From: Coriobacteriia bacterium
GTDB taxonomy: Bacteria; Actinomycetota; Coriobacteriia; Anaerosomatales; PALSA-660
Reading direction: 5' to 3'
Length of the DNA: 57,252 nucleotides
Assembly (NCBI GenBank): GCA_025361885.1
Contig: JANYJF010000032.1
Span: forward strand, 1-57,252
Positions 16,907 to 25,746 of this stretch are shown one piece after another. Position numbers and translations under genes: made by a program. Each line of letters begins with the position of its first letter. Positions within the stretch are counted from its first letter, which is position 1. The notes under the pieces were generated by a model that saw only the letters and a program-made list of their open reading frames with translations, was not told where the DNA came from and searched no databases.

Positions 16907-18308
16907 GCGGCTCTATGATCCCTTCCACGACGCGCTCCAGCTGCATCACGCGCGAGGCCTTCACGAGCACCAGGTCACCCGGCGCAAGCAGATCGTCGAG
17001 GACTTCCCCCGCCTCCTCGACCGTCGCGCAGGGCCGCACGCTCTCGGCGGGCATCCCCTCAGCACGCGCGCCCTCTGCGATCCGCAGAGCGCACACCCCG
17101 ACCGTGACGAGGATATCGGCGTGCTCGGGCACGATCTCGCCCAGCCCGAAGTGCGCCAGCTCGGACAGCGAGCCCAGCTCGGCCATGTCGCCCAGCACAG
17201 CGATCCTGCGCCCTTCGGTCGGCATGTCTCGCAATGTCGCGAGTGCCGCTCGCATCGAGGTCGGGGAAGCGTTATAGGCGTCGTTTATGACGGTCACTCC
17301 GCTGGCGCTGGAGAAGACCTGCATGCGCATGCCGGTCGTGCGTGCCACGGCGAGTCCCTCGGCGATGTCCTTGAGGCTCAACCCGAGGTAGAGTGCGACA
17401 GCGGCAGCCGCGGCGGCGTTGTACGCGTTGTGACGACCCGGGATCGGCAGTGTGACCTCCGCGGTCTCGCCGGCCGCTTGGAGCGTGAATGAGGGAAGCC
17501 CGTCCTCTCCGACCGTCAGACCGACCGCCCGCACGTCGTCGCCGGGCTCGGTCCCATACGTCACCACGGGCGCTTGAGCCTGCTCGGCGAGGCGCGCCGA
17601 GTGCACGTCGTCGCCGTTGAGGAACACGCGACCGGCACCTCCGACGCATCGCACGATCTCAGCCTTCGCGTCGACTATGGCCTCCTGGCTTCCCAGGACC
17701 TCGATGTGCGTCATGCCCACGTTCGTGACGAGCGCGGCTGTCGGCCGCGCGATGTGGCACAGCGCCGCTATCTGGCCCGGGCCGCGCATGCCCATCTCGA
17801 CGACGACGACATCGGTGTCGGGGCCCATCTCGAGAAGCGTGAGTGGCACGCCCAATTCGTTGTTGCGGTTCCCGCGGGTCGCCACGACCTTGAGCTTTGT
17901 CGCCAGAGCTGACGCTATGAAGTCCTTCGTCGTGGTCTTGCCTGTGGAGCCGGTGATGCCGATGACCGGACGGTCGGACCTCGAGCGATGCCACGAAGCG
18001 AGTGCGCTGACCGCCACGAGCGGGTCGGAGACCCGGATGATCGCCGCCTCGGGGCGCCGCGCTTCGATCACGGCGGTCTCCATCGCTTCGTCCCATCGGG
18101 TGACCAAGGCGGCACGCGCGCCGGCAGCCAACGCCTCGCCGACGAAGTCGTGGCCGTCGGCGTGTTCGCCTATGAAGGCCACGTACAGGCAGCCGGGCGT
18201 GACCTCGCGCGAGTCGACCGCGACGCCGTTGACCGTGACCGTCCCCGCGCCGCGCACGACTGTTCCTCCCGTGACCTGAGCCAGCGTGTCGACCGATGCC
18301 CTCAGCAC
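16899..18308 (-). CDS. murF: UDP-MurNAc-tripeptide--D-alanyl-D-alanine ligase MurF
   Basis: Adds the D-Ala-D-Ala dipeptide to complete the pentapeptide precursor. The 469 residues contain the Mur ligase ATP loop GSTGKTTTKD at about 120-129, the TRGNRNNELGVPLTLL motif specific to MurF, and VINDAYNASPTSM in the C-terminal domain. The GTG start at 18308 is preceded by GAGG and overlaps the murE end. Confidence 0.97.
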   Translation of the reverse strand: MLRASVDTLAQVTGGTVVRGAGTVTVNGVAVDSREVTPGCLYVAFIGEHADGHDFVGEALAAGARAALVTRWDEAMETAVIEARRPEAAIIRVSDPLVAVSALASWHRSRSDRPVIGITGSTGKTTTKDFIASALATKLKVVATRGNRNNELGVPLTLLEMGPDTDVVVVEMGMRGPGQIAALCHIARPTAALVTNVGMTHIEVLGSQEAIVDAKAEIVRCVGGAGRVFLNGDDVHSARLAEQAQAPVVTYGTEPGDDVRAVGLTVGEDGLPSFTLQAAGETAEVTLPIPGRHNAYNAAAAAAVALYLGLSLKDIAEGLAVARTTGMRMQVFSSASGVTVINDAYNASPTSMRAALATLRDMPTEGRRIAVLGDMAELGSLSELAHFGLGEIVPEHADILVTVGVCALRIAEGARAEGMPAESVRPCATVEEAGEVLDDLLAPGDLVLVKASRVMQLERVVEGIIEPHA

Positions 18309-19756
18309 AGTCGCCTCAACTCCTCGGACGCGACCTCACGGTCGTCGAAGTGGATGGTGCGGTCCGCGAAGATCTGGTAGTCCTCGTGGCCCTTGCCGGC
18401 GATGAGGACCGCGTCGCCCTCGCGAGCGAGGGACAGCGCCAGCTCGATGGCGTGCCTGCGGTCGACCTCGACGTGCTTCGACGCCGCACAGTGGGTCATC
18501 CCGTCCTCGACCTGAAGGATGATGCCGACCGGGTCCTCGCTGCGCGGGTTGTCGCTGGTGACGATGGCGATGTCCGAGAGGCTCGCCGCCGCACGGCCCA
18601 TGAGCGGACGCTTAGCCGGGTCGCGGTCTCCGCCGCAACCGAACACCGTGATGACGCGGCCAGCGGTCACTGCGCGAACCGCCGTGATCGCCTTCTCGAG
18701 GCCGTCGGGTGTATGCGCGTAGTCGACGAACACCGCGAACGGCTGTCCTTCCTCGATGCGCTCGAGACGCCCCGGTACCTGCGGCGCCGCCTCGAGTCCG
18801 GCGACGATGGTGTCTAGCGGGATACGGAGTGCCAACCCACAGCCTGCGGCCACCAGCGCGTTGGACACGTTGAAGGCCCCGGTCAGGGGCAGGGCGAGGC
18901 GCCGCGTGCCTTGTGGGGTCACCAGGTCCAATGAGGTGGACCTCAGCCCCATCTCGATGCGTGTCGCCCGTACGCGCGCCTCAGGAGATACGCCGACGGT
19001 CCACTCGGCACCTGTCTGGACCACGAGCCTGCGCCCGTGCTCATCGTCGATGTTGACGACCTGCGAGTCAGGCGGGACGTGGCGGAACAGTCGAGACTTC
19101 ACCGAGAAGTACTCCTCGATGGACGGGTGATAGTCCAAATGGTCCTGACTCAGGTTCGTGAACGCTGCGACGGCGAACCGCACACCGTCGACCCGGTGAA
19201 GGTCGATGGCGTGGGATGAGACCTCCATGACGGCCGCGTCCACGCCTTCCTCGACCATGTGCGCGAGCAGCGCCTGGAGATCGCGCGACTCGGGCGTGGT
19301 GCGGCCAGCGGGCTCGCGAGCGCCGGCGATGCGTGTCTCCACGGTCCCGACGATCCCGGTCGTGTGCCCCGCTTCGCGCAGGATCGAGTCGATGATGTAC
19401 GTGGTGGTGGTCTTGCCGTTCGTGCCCGTGACGCCGACGAGCGCCATATGATGTGACGGATCACCGAAGAACACGGCGGAAGCCAGCGCGAGCGCCTGGC
19501 GCGTGTCGGCAACGACGACCTGCGGAATCGCGGGAATGTCGACCATGTGGCTCGTCACGAGCACGGACGCACCACGGGCGGCGGCGTCCGCGGCGAACTC
19601 ATGACCGTCATGGACGAACCCGGGCACACAGAAGAAGGCATCGCCGGGCCGCACGCGATCCGAGCGGTAGGCGATGCCGGTGACCTGAGCACGCAGGCCC
19701 TCAGGGCCGACAGCCTCGGTCGTCGGAAGAAGTTGCGAAAGGTTCAGGGGATCCAC
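18302..19756 (-). CDS. murE: UDP-MurNAc-L-Ala-D-Glu--meso-diaminopimelate ligase MurE
   Basis: Adds the third stem-peptide residue. The 484 residues include the ATP loop GTNGKTTTT at 111-119, TTPESRDLQ and DYAHTPDGLEKA. The DNPR motif at about 402-405 is the substrate-recognition motif of meso-diaminopimelate-type MurE (lysine-type enzymes differ here), so the wall is predicted to be DAP-type. The GTG at 19756 starts six bases after the ftsI stop. Confidence 0.97.
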   Translation of the reverse strand: MDPLNLSQLLPTTEAVGPEGLRAQVTGIAYRSDRVRPGDAFFCVPGFVHDGHEFAADAAARGASVLVTSHMVDIPAIPQVVVADTRQALALASAVFFGDPSHHMALVGVTGTNGKTTTTYIIDSILREAGHTTGIVGTVETRIAGAREPAGRTTPESRDLQALLAHMVEEGVDAAVMEVSSHAIDLHRVDGVRFAVAAFTNLSQDHLDYHPSIEEYFSVKSRLFRHVPPDSQVVNIDDEHGRRLVVQTGAEWTVGVSPEARVRATRIEMGLRSTSLDLVTPQGTRRLALPLTGAFNVSNALVAAGCGLALRIPLDTIVAGLEAAPQVPGRLERIEEGQPFAVFVDYAHTPDGLEKAITAVRAVTAGRVITVFGCGGDRDPAKRPLMGRAAASLSDIAIVTSDNPRSEDPVGIILQVEDGMTHCAASKHVEVDRRHAIELALSLAREGDAVLIAGKGHEDYQIFADRTIHFDDREVASEELRRLC

Positions 19757-19762
19757 GATTCC

Positions 19763-21592
19763 TCACCGCACGGGACTGGTCGAGTCTAGCACGCCGCCAA
19801 GGGGTGCCTTGGGGGCGCCGGGTGCCTTCGTGACCTTACCGTTACCGGTCTTGGAGCCGGCCTTCGGCTTCGCCGGGACGGGAGTCACGACGACGGGGGC
19901 CGTGACCTGCGGGCTGGGTGGGATCTTGAGGTGCGCCACGCAGAACTGCGCGAGCCTGGAGAACGCCGGGGCTGCGACCGAGCCACCGAAGATGGTGCCG
20001 CTCGGCTCGTCGATGGTCACGAGGATCAGGATGCGCGGGTCGTCCGCGGGCAGGAAGCCCGCGAAGGACCCGATGTACTTGCCCGAGGCGTAGCCGGCGC
20101 CGTTCGGCAGCGGCTTCTGGGCCGTGCCCGTCTTGCCGGCGACCTGGTAGCCGGAGACCTTGGCCGCCGCGCCCGTTCCGTCGTCGACGACTGCCCTGAG
20201 CATGGTGACCATCTGAGCTGCCGTGGCCGTGGTGCAGGCACTCTCAGTGGGCCAGAACAGCGGTCGCGTGTCTCCCTCTTCCCGGAGAAGGAAGTGCGGC
20301 GTGACGAGCGTCCCGTGGTTGGCGACACCCGAGAGCGCCTTGCACAGCTGCGCGCCGGTGACCGATATGCCCTGCCCGAAGGGGATGTTGCCGATCGACG
20401 ACTTCGACCACAGTGACGGATTGGGCAAGTACCCCTTCGCCTCGCCAGGGAAGTCGATCCCGGTCTTGGCCGTCAGACCGAACCGGGAGAAGTACTCGTA
20501 CAGGCCGTTGGCGCCGAGGGCCTGGCCGAGCTTGACCGCGCCTACGTTCGAGGACTTCGTCACGATCGTGGTCAGGTTCCAGTCGACGGTCGCGCGATCG
20601 TGGGACTCATGGATGGTCCTGTCCGCGATCTTGAGAGTCGGCGGCAGGTTGAACATGCTGTCCGGCGTGAAGATGCCCTTGTCGATGACGGCGGCCGCCG
20701 TGAACGTCTTGATGGTGGAGCCGGGCTCATAGGCATCGGATACGACCTTGTTGCGCCATGCCTTGGGATCAGCGGTCCGGTAGGTGTTGGGATCGAAATA
20801 TGGCGTCGAAGCCATCGCGAGGACCTCGCCGTTGCGCGGGTCCATCACCACCACCGACCCGCCCTTCGCACCGAACTGCGTGACGGCACTCGAGAGTTCC
20901 ATCTGCGCCTGGTACTGGATGTCCTTGTCGATCGTCAGGTACACGTTATGTCCGTCCACCGGATCGATGGACACGAGCGTGCCACCTGGGATCGTGCGCC
21001 CGCGGCGGTCCATCTCGGCTTTCAACTGGCCCGGCGTCCCGCGCAGGACCGCGTCGTACTGCTTCTCGATCCCCGCCAGGCCCGAATCATCGGTGCCCAC
21101 GAACCCCAGGACCTGGCAGGCCAGATCGCCCGAAGGATACGTGCGCATAGAGTCGTCCACGAGCGAGATGCCGGCGATCCCGAGTTTGGAGACGGCCTCC
21201 GCGCGGCCCATGTCGACCTTGCGAGCGATGTCGAGGCCTCCGACGTCGCGGATTAGCTTGGCGTAGTACGACTCGGGCGTTCCGCCCAGGACGCCGGCGA
21301 GCGCGGTCGCGGCGCCTCGCGGGTCACGGATCTTGTGCGGCTCGGCGACGATCGTCTTGGCGTCCACAGTCCAGGCGAGCTTCTGGCCCTCGCGGTCGAG
21401 GATCGCCCCGCGGCGCGGCGAGAGAATGACGTTGCGCACGCGCTGCTTCTCCGCGATCGCCGCGAACGCCGGCGCCTGGACGACCTGGATCCACACGAGT
21501 CGCACGGACACGATACCGAGAAGGACGAGACAGACCGCAGCGAGACCGGTGAACCGCTCGCGAACGTCACCCGACGCGCGCGTTCGGGACAC
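19763..21592 (-). CDS. ftsI: Septal peptidoglycan transpeptidase FtsI (class B penicillin-binding protein)
   Basis: Cross-links septal peptidoglycan with FtsW. The 609 residues have one N-terminal transmembrane helix, a PBP dimerisation domain and a transpeptidase domain with SxxK (serine about 292 in PGSTIKTF), SxN (about 347-349 in TKSSNVG) and KTG (about 487-489 in AGKTGTAQ). No PASTA domain is present; a Pro/Lys-rich tail of about 50 residues ends the protein. The GTG at 21592 has a near-perfect AAAGGAGG seven bases upstream. An ATG at 21625, close to the ftsL stop, is less likely. Confidence 0.96.
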   Translation of the reverse strand: MSRTRASGDVRERFTGLAAVCLVLLGIVSVRLVWIQVVQAPAFAAIAEKQRVRNVILSPRRGAILDREGQKLAWTVDAKTIVAEPHKIRDPRGAATALAGVLGGTPESYYAKLIRDVGGLDIARKVDMGRAEAVSKLGIAGISLVDDSMRTYPSGDLACQVLGFVGTDDSGLAGIEKQYDAVLRGTPGQLKAEMDRRGRTIPGGTLVSIDPVDGHNVYLTIDKDIQYQAQMELSSAVTQFGAKGGSVVVMDPRNGEVLAMASTPYFDPNTYRTADPKAWRNKVVSDAYEPGSTIKTFTAAAVIDKGIFTPDSMFNLPPTLKIADRTIHESHDRATVDWNLTTIVTKSSNVGAVKLGQALGANGLYEYFSRFGLTAKTGIDFPGEAKGYLPNPSLWSKSSIGNIPFGQGISVTGAQLCKALSGVANHGTLVTPHFLLREEGDTRPLFWPTESACTTATAAQMVTMLRAVVDDGTGAAAKVSGYQVAGKTGTAQKPLPNGAGYASGKYIGSFAGFLPADDPRILILVTIDEPSGTIFGGSVAAPAFSRLAQFCVAHLKIPPSPQVTAPVVVTPVPAKPKAGSKTGNGKVTKAPGAPKAPLGGVLDSTSPVR

Positions 21593-21628
21593 CCTCGCGC
21601 CTCCTTTGCCTACCGCCGCTCGCATCTC

Positions 21629-22246
21629 CTACCGCGAGCCGGCCAGGCCCACGTCCCCGACGAGCAGGGACTGCGCCTCACCGGCTGACATGTCGAGGAC
21701 GGCACCGATCACGGCGCCGAGCCCGGAGGTGCGCGCGGAGTCTCCAACGCTCGCCGAAGTCGCCGCGGAGGCACCGGTCGCCGGGCTCTTCGCGTCTGGG
21801 GGCAGTAGGAGATAGTTGATGGACACGGGCTTGGTCATCTGCATGGTCGTCGAGGCGATGCTCTCGACCCTCGACGGCGCCATGAGCGCGCTCTTGTCGA
21901 CCTCGAGCTGGCCTGCCGCGATCCGTTCGGTCTTGATGTTGCGCCTGAGCGAGCCTTCCGAGAGTGACATCTCGGCCACGCGGGCCATGACACCGACGCG
22001 CACCATCGCGACGGCGGCGATGCCCAGAGCCAACCACACGAACGCGGCGAAGACCGCGCGGGCCCCGGAGGCCTTGGCACGGGCGGAGGGCCGCTTGGAA
22101 GCAAGGGGCTGGGAAGCGGTTCGCGCGCGGGCGGAGGGGGTGGCCGCCCGCGCGCGGTCGCGAGTGCGAGACTTGACGACGCGAAGGTGAGCACCGCGCG
22201 GGGCGGGATGCGCCACGTGCGACAGTTTGCGCGCCGCTTCTCCCAT
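21629..22246 (-). CDS. ftsL: FtsL-like bitopic cell division protein
   Basis: Placed between rsmH and ftsI, where ftsL lies in most division clusters. The 205 residues start with a basic, Ala/Arg-rich cytoplasmic tail of about 60, then one transmembrane helix (about 63-85), then a short coiled-coil-like stretch (SEGSLRRNIKTERIAAGQLEVDKSAL) and a low-complexity Ala/Ser-rich C-terminal half. FtsL proteins diverge strongly, so the call rests on topology and position. The ATG follows AAGGAG by about 10 nt. The C-terminal extension is longer than in typical FtsL (100-130 residues). Confidence 0.75.
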   Translation of the reverse strand: MGEAARKLSHVAHPAPRGAHLRVVKSRTRDRARAATPSARARTASQPLASKRPSARAKASGARAVFAAFVWLALGIAAVAMVRVGVMARVAEMSLSEGSLRRNIKTERIAAGQLEVDKSALMAPSRVESIASTTMQMTKPVSINYLLLPPDAKSPATGASAATSASVGDSARTSGLGAVIGAVLDMSAGEAQSLLVGDVGLAGSR

Positions 22247-22294
22247 CTTGCTCGTACTCCTTCGCGATGTTGCCCGGACACGGCCGGGTGTGGT

Positions 22295-23230
22295 TCAGAC
22301 CTTCTCCGCCACTCGCAGCTTTGCGCTGCGGGACCGCGGATTGTTCTCGATCTCGTCCGCGGTGGGCACGATCGCCTTTCGCGTGACGATCCGGAGTACC
22401 GGCACCCTTCCACACACACATACGGGCAGGTCGGGCGGGCACGTGCAGCCCCGGGCCAACTCGTTGAACACCGTCTTGATGACGCGGTCCTCGAGGGAGT
22501 GGTACGCGATGACCGCGACTCTGCCCCCGGGAGCCAGCCACCGCACGGCAGCTCGTATGGCGCCGTCGAGGACCTCGATCTCCTGGTTGACCTCGATTCG
22601 CAGCGCCTGGAACGTCCTGCGGGCCGGATGGGGCCCACCTCTGCGCGCGGACGCGGGGATCGCGTCCTTGATGACCTGGACGAGTTCGAAGGTGGTGGCG
22701 ATGGGGCGGCGGCCTCGCGCGGCTACGATGAATGCTGCGATGCGCGAGGCCCACCGCTCCTCGCCATACTCTCGAATGACTCGAGTAAGCTGGGCCTGGG
22801 AGTACTGGTCGACCACGTCGGCGGCGGTGGGTCCGCCGCCCTCCGGGTCCATCCTCATGTCGAGCGGAGCATCGTGGTGGTAGCTGAAGCCCCGCTCGGG
22901 CATGTCGAGTTGCGGAGACGATACGCCGAGGTCGAACAGGATCGCGTCCGCGTACGGTATGGACGCCTCGACGAGCAGGCGGTCCAGGTCGGCGAAGTTC
23001 CCCTTCAATAGAATGATCTGCTGGCCGAGGCGGAGTGTGTCTGCTGCTGCGATGAGTGCTGCGTCGTCTTGATCGATCCCCACCAACGTTCCGGTGGGGG
23101 CGATCGAATCTGCTATCCGCCTCGCGTGGCCTGCCCCGCCCAAGGTGCAGTCGACTGCGATGGAGCCTGGTTGCAACTTCAACTGCTGGAGGACCTCGGC
23201 CAGCAAAACTGGTGAATGCCGGTATTCCAT
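22295..23230 (-). CDS. rsmH: 16S rRNA m4C1402 methyltransferase RsmH (MraW)
   Basis: S-adenosylmethionine-dependent N4-methyltransferase acting on C1402 of 16S rRNA. The 311 residues begin MEYRHSPVLLAEVL, as the family does, with the SAM loop DCTLGGAGHARRI, FDLGVSSPQLD, PLDMRMD and the C-terminal AYHSLEDRVIK and NPRSRSAKLRVAEK. The ATG at 23230 lies close to the mraZ end. An upstream in-frame extension to 23353 lies inside mraZ and has no supporting features. Confidence 0.97.
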   Translation of the reverse strand: MEYRHSPVLLAEVLQQLKLQPGSIAVDCTLGGAGHARRIADSIAPTGTLVGIDQDDAALIAAADTLRLGQQIILLKGNFADLDRLLVEASIPYADAILFDLGVSSPQLDMPERGFSYHHDAPLDMRMDPEGGGPTAADVVDQYSQAQLTRVIREYGEERWASRIAAFIVAARGRRPIATTFELVQVIKDAIPASARRGGPHPARRTFQALRIEVNQEIEVLDGAIRAAVRWLAPGGRVAVIAYHSLEDRVIKTVFNELARGCTCPPDLPVCVCGRVPVLRIVTRKAIVPTADEIENNPRSRSAKLRVAEKV

Positions 23231-23240
23231 TGTCAAAGCC

Positions 23241-23675
23241 CTAGAGGATGCCCTGGTCGGCCAATTCCTCGGCTGCGTCCACGACAGTGCCGCTGATCTC
23301 GCTCTGGTACGCCGCCCACGTGGCGGAGTCCCATACCTCGATGCGATCGCCATTGCCGATAACGGTCACGTCCCTGGTGATGCCCGCGTGCTCGCGCAGC
23401 GGTCCCGTGAGGGGGATCCGCCCGGCGGAATCGACATTGACCTCGGCGGCGCCGGCCAAGAAGAACCGTCGGACGTCGCGGGTCTTGCGGCCGAAATCGT
23501 TGCCCTCGAGCAGCTTGCCGAGGAAGTCCGTGTAGCCCTCGGCCGGGAACACGTACAGGCAGCCTTCGAAGCCCTTGGTCACGACGACCTTCTCGCCCGT
23601 GACTCCGCGGAACTTCGCCGGAAGTGAGACGCGGCCTTTGGCGTCGAGCGTGTGCTGATACTCACCAAGGAACAT
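23241..23675 (-). CDS. mraZ: Transcriptional regulator MraZ
   Basis: First gene of the division and cell wall cluster. The 144 residues form two AbrB-like SpoVT domains: MFLGEYQHTLDAKGRVSLPAKFR in the first and AAEVNVDSAGRIPL in the second. The family forms octameric rings that bind repeats in the promoter of their own operon. The ATG follows GGGGGGAGG by about 7 nt. GTG-initial repeats with 10-bp period lie upstream, consistent with autoregulation. Confidence 0.96.
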   Translation of the reverse strand: MFLGEYQHTLDAKGRVSLPAKFRGVTGEKVVVTKGFEGCLYVFPAEGYTDFLGKLLEGNDFGRKTRDVRRFFLAGAAEVNVDSAGRIPLTGPLREHAGITRDVTVIGNGDRIEVWDSATWAAYQSEISGTVVDAAEELADQGIL

Positions 23676-23747
23676 CCGGCGCCTCCCCCCTCGTCTCGCC
23701 TGCTGATCGGACCCTCATCGTGCTGGTGAGAACTCCCTCACAACGGA

Positions 23748-23776
23748 ACTCTATGACACTACATCCCACAGTGCAA
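23748..23776 (-). promoter_or_regulatory. Probable sigma-70-type promoter of the mraZ/dcw operon
   Basis: On the minus strand TTGCAC (23771-23776) and TAGAGT (23748-23753) are separated by exactly 17 nt, about 75 nt upstream of the mraZ ATG. Each hexamer matches consensus at four of six positions. GTG-type repeats lie in the spacer. Confidence 0.6.
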
Positions 23777-23820
23777 CCCTTTTGTGACCTTTCATGACAC
23801 TCGTTACCACGCGCCACCAC
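23751..23820 (-). promoter_or_regulatory. Candidate MraZ-binding repeats
   Basis: On the minus strand, GTGG at 23820, GTGG at 23810 and GTGT at 23800 start three units exactly 10 bp apart. A second pair, GTGGG at 23769 and GTGTC at 23759, has the same period and lies between the -35 and -10 hexamers. MraZ of other bacteria binds short direct repeats with a 10-bp period upstream of mraZ, so these are plausible autoregulatory sites. Confidence 0.55.
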
Positions 23821-23985
23821 CGCATGCAGCCGCTCCCCCACTTCGCCGGCTGCGCGAGAACGGCTAAGCCCGACTCACACTGCCGCGAACCACCGCGGCG
23901 AGAACGCCGTCTGAACGGGTGCGGACAGGAGATCGGACCTTGACAGCGAACTAGAGGGAGACGGGCGTGACCGCAGCACGGGGAG

Positions 23986-24014
23986 TTGTCCCGGCGCGGC
24001 GGCACCGATACAAT
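23986..24014 (+). promoter_or_regulatory. Probable promoter of the plus-strand group starting at 24054
   Basis: TTGTCC (23986-23991), 17-nt spacer, TACAAT (24009-24014; five of six consensus positions). The start codon at 24054 lies about 33 nt beyond the expected transcription start. The rest of the 378-nt gap between mraZ and this gene (23676-24053) holds the divergent mraZ promoter and nothing else I recognise. Confidence 0.6.
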
Positions 24015-24053
24015 CCGTCACGAGTCCATAACTCGCGGGAGGTGAACCATCAG

Positions 24054-24194
24054 ATGACACCCAACTGGGCCGGCGCGGTCGTCAATACCCTCGTGCTAGC
24101 GACCTTCGTGGTGATAGGGATCGGCATCGGCTTCCTCGTCTATGCCGCCAAACAGCTGAAGAAGGCCGAGGAGAAGTCCTCCGTATCCGAGTAG
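24054..24194 (+). CDS. Small single-pass membrane protein (46 aa)
   Basis: No family recognised. The product has a short polar N-terminus (MTPNWAGAVV), one hydrophobic helix at about 9-30 and a charged Lys/Glu-rich C-terminus (KQLKKAEEKSS). The ATG at 24054 has GGGAGGTGA about 10 nt upstream, a good promoter in front, and a terminator-like hairpin after the stop, which together make a real gene likely. It is divergent from mraZ and precedes the DUF4349 lipoprotein gene. Confidence 0.75.
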   Translation: MTPNWAGAVVNTLVLATFVVIGIGIGFLVYAAKQLKKAEEKSSVSE

Positions 24195-24233
24195 GCGCCT
24201 CCATTCGCTGTCATCTCTGACGAAGGTAGATCG

Positions 24234-24266
24234 AACGCCCGCCGCAGCAAGTGCTGCGCGGGCGTT
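24234..24266 (+). terminator. Hairpin between the 46-aa gene and the DUF4349 gene
   Basis: A 15-bp stem with one bulged C: AACGCCCG then CGCAGCA pairs with TGCTGCG then CGGGCGTT across a minimal loop, followed by TCTGTCAT. It probably terminates or attenuates the short upstream transcript. Confidence 0.6.
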
Positions 24267-24341
24267 CTGTCATCCACAGGCATCCCGTCAAAGCCGCCCA
24301 AGGTGGTGTGCGGGAGCGACGATCGATAGGGGGAATCCGAC

Positions 24342-25430
24342 ATGCGAGGCGTCAACGCTCGAGGGCTTGTCCGAATCGCTGCCGCGGTGCTGGCCGCGAT
24401 GCTCGTCACCACGTCGCTGGCAGGTTGCGGCCTGTCCAGATCGACTTCCACGGCACCACAGCCGGGGCGCCAGGACCTGACCGGCGCGCCTGCCACGGCC
24501 GGCCCGTCGACGAAGGGCTCTCCCAGCTCGGCGGGGCTCGCCGAGAGTGCGATCGCGCCCGCTCCGACCGCGTCCGGCGTCAATGCGTCCACCATCCCTG
24601 CGGACCAGCGCCTCATCGTGCGCGACAAGACGCTGCGACTCGAGGTCGAGGACGTCCCCGGGGCGATCGATAAGCTCAGGTCGATCGCGAAGTCGACGAA
24701 GGCCGATATCACGGACATGCAGGTGTCGACGGCCGCCGACGGGCCGATCTACCGGCCACTGCCGGTGCAGACTCAGGCTGGCGGGACATCGAGCGCTTCC
24801 GCGACCGCGCTCAACGCCTACCTCACGGTGCGCGTGCCGGTTTCGGACTTCGAGAGATTCGTGGACGAGGCGTCGAAAGTGGGCCGCGTGCTCTACCAGT
24901 CCGAATCCTCCGACGACGTCACGCAGCAGCACGTCGACATGGCGGCCCGTCTGTCGAACCTGCGCGCCGAGGAGACCCGGCTTCGCGACTTCCTGAACGC
25001 GGCACGCAACGTCACGGAGATGCTTCAGGTGGAGACCGAACTCAACCGCGTCCGCGGCGAGATCGAGTCCATGTCCGCGCAGCTCGCCTACCTCGAGCGA
25101 CAGGCCGCGCTGGCCACGGTGACCATCGAGCTGACCGAGCCTCGGGCCATCGTCCGTCCCGCGGGGATCGACTGGGGCTGGAGCCAGGCGCTGACGGATG
25201 CCATCCGCGCCTTCGTCGGCGTCGTCGAGGGGATCATCGTGGTCACGGGGGCACTCCTCCCCCTGGTGTTGCTGGCTCTTGTGGCGTTCTTCATCATCCG
25301 CGCGACTGTACGGCGATCCCGCAAGCGCAGGGCCGCGGCGGGAACCGGTGCCGAGGGCGAGGACCGAGACGGACCTGTGGAGACGTTCGATGACGGCGAC
25401 CGGACCGCGTCGCACATCCCGGAGAGCTGA
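24342..25430 (+). CDS. DUF4349 domain lipoprotein with C-terminal membrane anchor
   Basis: Function unknown; DUF4349 proteins are surface-associated and often lipidated. The 362 residues have a signal with lipobox SLAGC (cysteine 29), a Pro/Ser/Ala-rich spacer, and the DUF4349 core (RLIVRDKTLRLEVEDV through TLRVPVSDFERFVDEASKVG-like sequence). A coiled-coil stretch (about 205-255, RLSNLRAEETRL) follows, then a transmembrane helix near 300-325 with a basic, charged cytoplasmic tail. AGGGGG lies about 8 nt before the ATG. A second small membrane gene may follow it directly. Confidence 0.88.
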   Translation: MRGVNARGLVRIAAAVLAAMLVTTSLAGCGLSRSTSTAPQPGRQDLTGAPATAGPSTKGSPSSAGLAESAIAPAPTASGVNASTIPADQRLIVRDKTLRLEVEDVPGAIDKLRSIAKSTKADITDMQVSTAADGPIYRPLPVQTQAGGTSSASATALNAYLTVRVPVSDFERFVDEASKVGRVLYQSESSDDVTQQHVDMAARLSNLRAEETRLRDFLNAARNVTEMLQVETELNRVRGEIESMSAQLAYLERQAALATVTIELTEPRAIVRPAGIDWGWSQALTDAIRAFVGVVEGIIVVTGALLPLVLLALVAFFIIRATVRRSRKRRAAAGTGAEGEDRDGPVETFDDGDRTASHIPES

Positions 25431-25434
25431 GCAC

Positions 25435-25743
25435 TTGCCGTTCTCGCTGAGGCCCCGTGTGCGTATCGCGTGGTGGGCGGCGGTCCTCGCGACCGCCGCC
25501 GCCTACGTCTTCCGGGCGCTCGTCTCTCTTGGCGGTGACATGCGTCCGCAGCTTCCAGCAGACGCCATCATCGGCGGAGTGCTCGCCGCGCTGCTCATCG
25601 CTCGCATGCTGGTGGCACGGTGGGCGGTTCGCGCCGATGGAAACGAAGGGGATCGCGATTCCCGGACACGGACCGGCGCCGGTGGCGGCGATCGTCCCGG
25701 CGCCGGCGGACGAGACTCCAGCGGGCTCGACAGCAGGCCCTGA
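25435..25743 (+). CDS. Possible small two-helix membrane protein
   Basis: No family recognised. The frame from a TTG at 25435 (GGAG about 10 nt upstream) gives 102 residues. There is a basic N-terminus, a hydrophobic helix (IAWWAAVLATAAAYVFRALVSL), a second helix (AIIGGVLAALLIARMLVARWAV) and a Gly/Asp/Arg-rich tail. An ATG at 25390, inside the end of the DUF4349 gene, is an alternative start. The two clear hydrophobic segments and the tight spacing support a gene, but codon evidence is limited in such GC-rich DNA. Confidence 0.5.
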   Translation: MPFSLRPRVRIAWWAAVLATAAAYVFRALVSLGGDMRPQLPADAIIGGVLAALLIARMLVARWAVRADGNEGDRDSRTRTGAGGGDRPGAGGRDSSGLDSRP

Positions 25744-25746
25744 CGC

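Noticed and set aside
23939-23970. TTGACA at 23940 as the -35 of the plus-strand small gene
   Set aside because: No -10-like hexamer lies 16-18 nt downstream; the pair TTGTCC/TACAAT at 23986-24014 is much better.
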